Shown piece by piece: positions 8,359 through 12,115 of a stretch of DNA of 12,115 nt. This DNA is from Candolleomyces eurysporus (taxonomy: Eukaryota > Basidiomycota > Agaricomycetes > Agaricales > Psathyrellaceae), in assembly GCA_027579435.1 (NCBI GenBank), contig JANBPK010001180.1, positions 1-12,115 of the forward strand, written 5' to 3'. The position numbers and the translations under genes are program-made. The notes below the pieces were generated by a model. The model was not told the origin of the DNA and ran no database searches. It saw only the letters and a program-made list of their open reading frames with translations. Numbering within the stretch: the stretch's first letter is position 1; the number at the start of each line of letters is the position of its first letter.

Positions 8359-8594
8359 CTGGACTTAGTTCTCTGAACCTCTTATCTCCCCGTCATATAC
8401 GGTTCAAGTCTACGAGAGAAGTGTTGAACGAGATCATCGTAGCACTATTCTGCCAATGTTACGCGCTTGGAGATCAGAGAGTTCGTGTACCTGAACTTCC
8501 TCAAACGGGATCGGCGTTGATCAAGGTATGGATTTGTGCCCGGCAACTTCGACAAGGTCTCGAGCGTAGCCATATACTCGATGCGAGCGACTGA
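8359..8594 (+). other. Open stretch of 78 codons without ATG; possible exon or gene remnant
   Basis: Just after gene B, a strong acceptor-like signal (ACTAAC, then ACTTAG ending at 8370) is followed by an open frame that reads as a plausible protein through REVLNEIIVALFCQCYALGD and RVRVPELPQTGSALIK, where a GTATGG donor-like site follows. Splicing to gene B would not keep the frame, and no start codon was found. It may be an internal exon of an unannotated gene or a relic. I do not recognise it. Confidence 0.3.
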
Positions 8595-8743
8595 GTCTTC
8601 GACATCGCCACGCTGCGGAGTCTGAGAGAGCCCTGAACAGCTCAAACCACGTTCACTCATCGAAGGTGACTGCGCTTGGACTCGAAGGGCCGTGTTAAAT
8701 TTCAAGCACCTCAGCCACTCAGCCACTCGTGCAGTTAGCGTCC

Positions 8744-8807
8744 AGAGTTCTTGGACTCTAATCCTTCAAAACTAGCCACCATGATTCTAGGTGCTGGTGA
8801 TCATGTT
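8744..8807 (+). repeat. 64-bp direct repeat carrying a Kozak-like start (copy 1)
   Basis: It matches 10665-10728 at 59 of 64 positions with no gaps. It contains AGAGTTCTTGGACTCT, CCTTCAAAAC, GCCACCATG and the first nine codons of the small gene at 8781. The flanks on both sides are unrelated. Confidence 0.85.
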
Positions 8808-9192
8808 TTCGCCGGCAAGTGCCCTCCCTGCCAGGACAACTTCATATTGTGGTAAGTCCAAATTCGATAGTGATACTACGCTAGTCCCTCCAATTCTTAT
8901 CTAAAATGATCTGTATCTATCTCGAAAAGCTGATCATATGGCCGGCTACTCAAACTCTCAAACAAATCATAGCTGTGCGATCAGCGTGGCTGACCCGAAG
9001 GGCTCACCCATCACGCGCGCTAGCCTCGGCGTCAAAATCTCTCAACATGTGTATCGTTATGTTGCAGACCGTCACCACGAGCCTCACATCCAATTCGAAC
9101 ACCTGGTCCTGGTGGGCTTGCACCTCGTTAAGGCAATGTCTGGCAGGCCGATATCGCCTACGGCGCTCTGTAGATATTATATATTTGCATAG
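8781..9192 (+). CDS. Small protein of unknown function, two exons, about 96 aa
   Basis: ATG 8781 lies in GCCACCATG, with an AT-rich TTAAAT about 85 bp upstream. Exon one (8781-8851) encodes a short N-terminus with a CPPC motif. A GTAAGT donor at 8852 and a CATAG acceptor ending at 8972 define a 121-bp intron, longer than others here. Exon two (8973-9192) continues in phase through CAISVADPKGSPITRASLGV and EHLVLVGLHLVKAMSGRPI to TAG. Codon choice in exon two looks coding. Near the end, one base shift would read VWQADIAYGAL, so the C-terminus may be frameshifted or truncated. The long intron and the duplicated start segment are the weak points. No family recognised. Confidence 0.42.
9175..9186 (+). 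promoter_or_regulatory. TATA-like element before the 9278 locus
   Basis: TATTATATATTT lies about 95-100 bp before ATG 9278, and a CT-rich tract (CTCTGTCTCTCCCCTC) stands directly before that ATG. The pair is typical of fungal promoters and favours the plus strand at this locus. It overlaps the end of the upstream small gene. Confidence 0.4.
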
Positions 9193-9277
9193 ATAGATCT
9201 AGTACGACGTCGTAACAACGGCCACAGTTCCCGTTTAAGCTTGTTTCTAAACCTCTGTCTCTCCCCTCAATTTAATC

Positions 9278-9839
9278 ATGACNTTTTTTTCTATTCTTGC
9301 TTTTCCTTTATTTGACCACTTCCCGTTTCCTCCCGATCGACCGATTGTCAAGTCAGTGGACCGTTTTTTATATCGCCCTGAAGATGACTTGGAAGATTCT
9401 TCCTTCGAAGTCCCCGATTTTTTGCTCGAAAGTGGTTGTGACCTCGGTTCTTCCTCAATTTCCATCAGTTGGTCGGTTCCAACGGTCTCGGCGCCGATGG
9501 AGAAGCAGTCATGATAACTTCGAATGCATCGCTGTCGAGCTAGCTCGTCAACGGAGCGATCGGCAACAGACGCGTTCATATCACTCACCGCCAGTGCGTT
9601 CTGTTCAGCGGGTCGACCGGCTGATTCCATTCGCAGCTGTGGATTTTGGAGAACGGTGGGCTCGTTCAATGGGAGTTGCGGAGATTTACTGGGGTCCTTC
9701 GAACGAAGACGAGGAATCGAGCTCCTCCGTTGAATACCCTGATGTGCCCCCTGTTTCAAGCCCTGCGGCCGAAGATTCGAAGAATTGGTTTCCAATTGCA
9801 ATTTTAGATCTGTCGGCGGAAAATGCATGTAATTCGTAA
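9278..9839 (+). CDS. Probable plus-strand gene of unknown function; model disturbed by an N
   Basis: ATG 9278 is followed two bases later by N plus T7. If the N is dropped, as the MYND gene suggests, the ATG joins one uninterrupted frame of 186 codons to TAA at 9837-9839, beginning with a hydrophobic signal-like segment (MTFFLFLLFLYL). If the N is a real base, the frame runs to 9514 with an acidic protein (RPEDDLEDSSFEVPDF), and an intron would be needed to reach the later frame. The second half in the long frame has purine-first codons and an acidic Ser-rich segment (NEDEESSSSVEYPDVPP). The minus strand is also open here for 198 codons (9843-9247), with a rival spliced reading from an ATG at 9907. 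The strand is favoured, not proven, by the promoter-like sequence. Not recognised. Confidence 0.4.
9283..9290. other. Second ambiguous base beside a T7 run
   Basis: Same context as 2476: N immediately followed by seven T. Its removal joins ATG 9278 to the long downstream frame. Both N positions probably mark unresolved homopolymer lengths. Confidence 0.7.
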
Positions 9840-10510
9840 TCACCCTGCACGATGCCTGCAGTTGAATCCCTTCCTCTGGACTGCAAAGTGCTATAGCCTG
9901 ACGACATCTTTACCTTACACACCCTAGTTCCAAATTTTAACTCCCCTTACTCTATCGTAATCTGAATCGCACGAAGCCCAAACCCCCTTTTGCTGGGATC
10001 GACGGATCGCTTCAGCTCACGACTTTGCGCAACCTCTTCCAACTGATCGAAGTCACGTTGTTATAACTTGGGGAACGTGATTTTTGAGTGGCGAGATAGA
10101 CGATGACACTCACTCTAGAAGTTCTCCCCCGCTTGAGATTTAGGAGGTATGGGAGCACGATTGTCTTCGGAACGGAGGCAATCCCGTTTCTGAAGATAAT
10201 TCAGCGATGAACTTACTTTGAGCAACAGGCCCGATCGGATGTTCAATTACCTTACCTTCAGTGCGCTGAACACAAGAACTCTACCCTTGCTTAAGCTTCT
10301 CCCCGTGCTGCAAATTAATTACAGACAAGGGCATACCTTGCCTTGACAGCTTTCATCAGCGACTACCGACTGCACCTGATTGAGACGTCGGATGAGGGGG
10401 TCTTCTTTGACGACTTTCGCCGATTAACCTGGGTATCCAGTGCTGTAGTCCGTCTGCTATGCGGTTTGTACTAGAATGAGGTCTAGACGACAATACCATT
10501 GAGTTCTGAT
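9840..10510. other. No supported gene (about 670 bp)
   Basis: The minus strand carries several donor- and acceptor-like sites (GTAAGG/TTCAG around 10186-10255) and a tempting small three-exon reading from 10356 to about 10125, but one of its introns would be only 29 bp. Nothing else stands out. Confidence 0.4.
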
Positions 10511-10650
10511 GGTAACGGGAGCTTGAGAGAGCAGATGGTGTCACGCATGTCGGCTTTCTCCCTGGATAGGGCCATATCCAGGTCATTCGCGATGCAGAAC
10601 AAGTGGTTGCCGACAGTCTGCACAATTTGGATGGACCAAAGCATGGAGCA
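10511..10650 (-). pseudogene. Fragment of the RING-family coiled-coil exon
   Basis: The reverse complement aligns with the middle of exon three of gene A at about 85%, keeping the frame through IANDLD and ALSREKADMRD. It has a 9-bp in-frame deletion relative to A (three residues between DLD and MALS). No RING, start region or N-terminal part of the exon is present. The upstream side of the fragment, as read on the minus strand, ends about 15 bp from the 64-bp repeat at 10665. The frame stays open for about 50 codons, then stops. Confidence 0.72.
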
Positions 10651-10664
10651 GGAGTTCCAATGAA

Positions 10665-10728
10665 AGAGTTCTTGGACTCTGATCCTTCAAAACCAGCCAC
10701 CATGATTGCAGGTGCTGGTGATCACGTT
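10665..10728 (+). repeat. 64-bp direct repeat carrying a Kozak-like start (copy 2)
   Basis: Second copy of 8744-8807. Here the ATG (10702) opens only about 14 codons, so the start segment is not attached to a gene. Confidence 0.85.
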
Positions 10729-10796
10729 ATAAAAAGGGAATTATAAGAAAGTAAGTGATAAGGATGAAGAGTAAGACATCAAGTATGGAAGGTAAG

Positions 10797-11102
10797 TTAG
10801 TAGAGATAATGGATCGTCTCTTTATTCAAACGAAAAGGATCAAATAATCGACGAATTCGAACCGTACCCCAAATACGACCGGCGCAGAACACGCCCTCAA
10901 TGTGCCCTTTATGAGGGAGTTTTGTTACCATACCTTGCGTCTTGGAAAGGTGACCGATCCCCTCGTCGTCGAGCAATAGTTGGACGGAATAGAGGACTAG
11001 ATAGAAGAATGATTTGTACGCAGGCCAGCGGTTTCCATCCGAGAATGTCTGCTCCACAGTGGTCAACAAGCGAGGATGGTGCGCTAAGTCAGCGTCGTAC
11101 AT
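10797..11102 (-). CDS. Unknown protein, about 101 aa, single exon as modelled
   Basis: ATG 11102 opens 101 codons to TAA at 10797. The protein begins MYDADLAHHPRLLTTVEQTF and contains WPAYKSFFYLVLYSVQLLL, GVFCAGRIWGTVRIRRLFDPF and a charged end. It reads as a compact, ordered domain with mixed helix and strand. A TTTAAAA-like element (11187-11194, minus strand) lies about 90 bp upstream, as in the other genes. An ATTTTTTAG acceptor-like site sits just before the ATG (LS precede MYD in frame), so the gene may have an upstream exon. An ATG at 11169 would join in frame only through a 28-bp intron, which is too short to trust. I do not recognise the family. Confidence 0.5.
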   Translation of the reverse strand: MYDADLAHHPRLLTTVEQTFSDGNRWPAYKSFFYLVLYSVQLLLDDEGIGHLSKTQGMVTKLPHKGHIEGVFCAGRIWGTVRIRRLFDPFRLNKETIHYLY

Positions 11103-11186
11103 GCTCAGCTAAAAAATCGACGGTACTGTTCAGTACTGAAGGTAAGGAGGTCGGTGCGAGCCTTGACATGTTGGATAGATGGAGGG

Positions 11187-11194
11187 TTTTTAAA
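11187..11194 (-). promoter_or_regulatory. TATA-like element before the 11102 start
   Basis: TTTAAAAA on the minus strand, about 90 bp from ATG 11102. The stretch between it and 11300 is pyrimidine-rich on the minus strand, like a fungal promoter. Confidence 0.4.
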
Positions 11195-11615
11195 TCGAGA
11201 TTCGATGTCTAAGATGTGTCGTGGGGGGTATGGGCGTGAGGAAGTAGGAATAGTAGAGCTGAAAGTTGGCGGGAAAAAGGTGGAGGAGGAATGATGGGAG
11301 GTTGACGGCCGTGTTTTGGAGCGATGAGTAGGTTTAGGGGAATACCAAAAATGCTAGAGGTGAGCGTACACTTGAGAGGGGACAATGAACCAACCTGTTT
11401 GGTGACTCCGTTGACCACGAAGGACTCGGCGAACCCATAGGCTGTCTTGACACAGTAAGAAAAATCCTGTTGTGCAGGTTTTGACTCGGGTAAATCGTAC
11501 CCCGATTGTCTACCAAGAATTTGTACCCCGGTGTGCATCATTTCGGCATCTACGCTTTCTGCTGCCTTTTGACGAGTTTCTCGCTTTTTTGCCTTTCTCC
11601 TTTCTCCTATCGCCA
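11195..11615. other. Unresolved stretch; minus-strand frame open without clear gene signals
   Basis: A minus-strand frame is open from 11694 to 11209 without ATG at its start. Its middle part (DFSYCVKTAYGFAESFVVNG, about 11400-11465) reads like protein and is flanked by a CAACAG acceptor-like site and a GTTGGT donor-like site. The ends are low-complexity. It may hold one small exon of an unmodelled gene. Confidence 0.3.
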
Positions 11616-11813
11616 ATGCTGACCGCATCCGTTCGCCGGCGGTTGCCTTCCCTTCTGCCGTCGTCCATTCGTTCTCTCCGTGACTCAACGGCATCGTCGC
11701 CTTTGATCCTCTCCCTTCGGCATCTCCTCGGTGGCTGGCTTTCCGCTTCGTTCAGCCATCTTTTCATGATAGCTCACTTTGTATGGTCTGGTCGGCCGCA
11801 AAGATCGTTGTAG
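11616..11813 (+). CDS. Possible 65-aa ORF with presequence-like N-terminus
   Basis: ATG 11616 follows a strong pyrimidine tract (CTTTCTCCTTTCTCCTATCG), a pattern common before fungal start codons. The first 40 residues, beginning MLTASVRRRLPSLLPSSIRS, are rich in Arg, Ser and Leu with a single acidic residue, as in mitochondrial targeting sequences. The frame ends at 11813 with no recognisable mature domain, so either an intron follows or the ORF is chance. A GTGGCT donor-like site near 11730 is weak. Low confidence. Confidence 0.25.
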   Translation: MLTASVRRRLPSLLPSSIRSLRDSTASSPLILSLRHLLGGWLSASFSHLFMIAHFVWSGRPQRSL

Positions 11814-11918
11814 TCCCGTCTCGGCTCCCTTATTTCTATCTCCTTGTTGTTTACTTGAGCTTGCTGCGCCTCATTATTTTATTCACCATTCAACCATAGA
11901 TTGATTGTTCCACCTTAC

Positions 11919-12098
11919 TTTACTGTAGAAATCAGCTTGTAGATGGCCTTTGTTGTGTTCCGTTAACGTTATCCCAATAACACGAGTAAACCAAGTCAAA
12001 ATGCCTCGGAGGCATGCCCCGCAGAGCGTCGGCCCATGATCAGGAAGTCCGTACGCACCATGGCCAACCGCGTCGTAAAAGCCTTGGGGTTCAAGCAT
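11919..12098 (-). CDS. Possible first exon or partial gene at the right edge
   Basis: ATG 12098 opens 60 codons to a GTAAGG donor-like site after AAA at 11919; unspliced, the frame runs on to a TGA at 11883. The peptide contains GFYDAVGHGAYGLPDHGPTL and a CGAC pair, with balanced codon use. Sequence upstream of the ATG is cut off after 17 bp, so promoter and earlier exons cannot be judged. The plus strand is partly open here too. Not recognised. Confidence 0.28.
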
Positions 12099-12115
12099 GT
12101 TGAAGCCCTTTTTCT

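Noticed and set aside
8678..8725. tRNA-like A and B boxes on the minus strand (TGGCTGAGTGG and CCTTCGAGTCC)
   Set aside because: The boxes are only 26 nt apart, the T stem does not pair and no acceptor stem can be closed. The A box also arises from a 9-bp tandem repeat (CAGCCACT). At most it is a chance match or a degenerate tRNA-derived relic.
10125..10356. Small three-exon minus-strand gene of about 48 codons
   Set aside because: Phases agree and one intron is convincing, but the first intron would be 29 bp, shorter than any other here, and the product is very short.
11102..11169. Upstream ATG 11169 joined to the 11102 gene
   Set aside because: It needs a 28-bp intron, and the ATG lies only about 20 bp from the TATA-like element, too near for a normal leader.
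12002..12014. TGCCTCGGAGGCA palindrome
   Set aside because: A single 6-bp stem is expected by chance and has no T-run or other context suggesting function.

Overview
The window looks like nuclear DNA of a filamentous fungus, most likely an agaricomycete basidiomycete. Reading frames are broken by many short GT..AG introns (45-72 bp, with CTAAC/CTGAC-like branch points). T/A-rich TATA-like elements usually lie 55-100 bp before the start codons. One gene has the form of a MYND-finger protein of a kind common in mushroom-forming fungi. There are no operons, ribosome binding sites, CRISPR arrays or rRNA. All gene models below were built by hand from frame continuity and splice signals; no database was searched.

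Layout, left to right. (1) 1-657: a possible last exon of a gene entering from the left, then nothing convincing. (2) 658-1310: a minus-strand pseudogene of a small RING/coiled-coil protein with its upstream flank. (3) 1808-3873: a complete four-exon MYND-finger gene on the minus strand, broken in the assembly by one N beside a homopolymer. (4) 3977-4932: a pair of roughly 210-bp inverted repeats with a 535-bp spacer; a truncated duplicate of the RING gene's promoter and start lies inside the loop. (5) 5048-5851: intact five-exon RING/coiled-coil gene A. (6) 6157-7023: a three-exon minus-strand gene of unknown function, convergent with A. (7) 7479-8358: gene B, a paralogue of A with the same exon plan. 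(8) 8359-9839: an unexplained open stretch, a small two-exon gene with a Kozak-like start, and a locus open on both strands that holds the second N. (9) 9840-10796: mostly non-coding, with a fourth fragment of the RING-family coiled-coil exon next to a 64-bp second copy of the 8744-8807 start region. (10) 10797-12115: a small minus-strand gene of unknown function, a pyrimidine-rich stretch with a presequence-like plus-strand ORF, and a possible exon at the right edge.

The unifying theme is a locally amplified, fast-decaying RING/coiled-coil family: two intact genes, one pseudogene, one start-only copy and one exon fragment. Two of these copies lie in opposite orientation on either side of the MYND gene, so the MYND gene sits inside a large imperfect inverted repeat. 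The family is probably a set of E3 ubiquitin/SUMO-ligase-like proteins, judging only by RING plus coiled coil; no partner or pathway can be read from the sequence.
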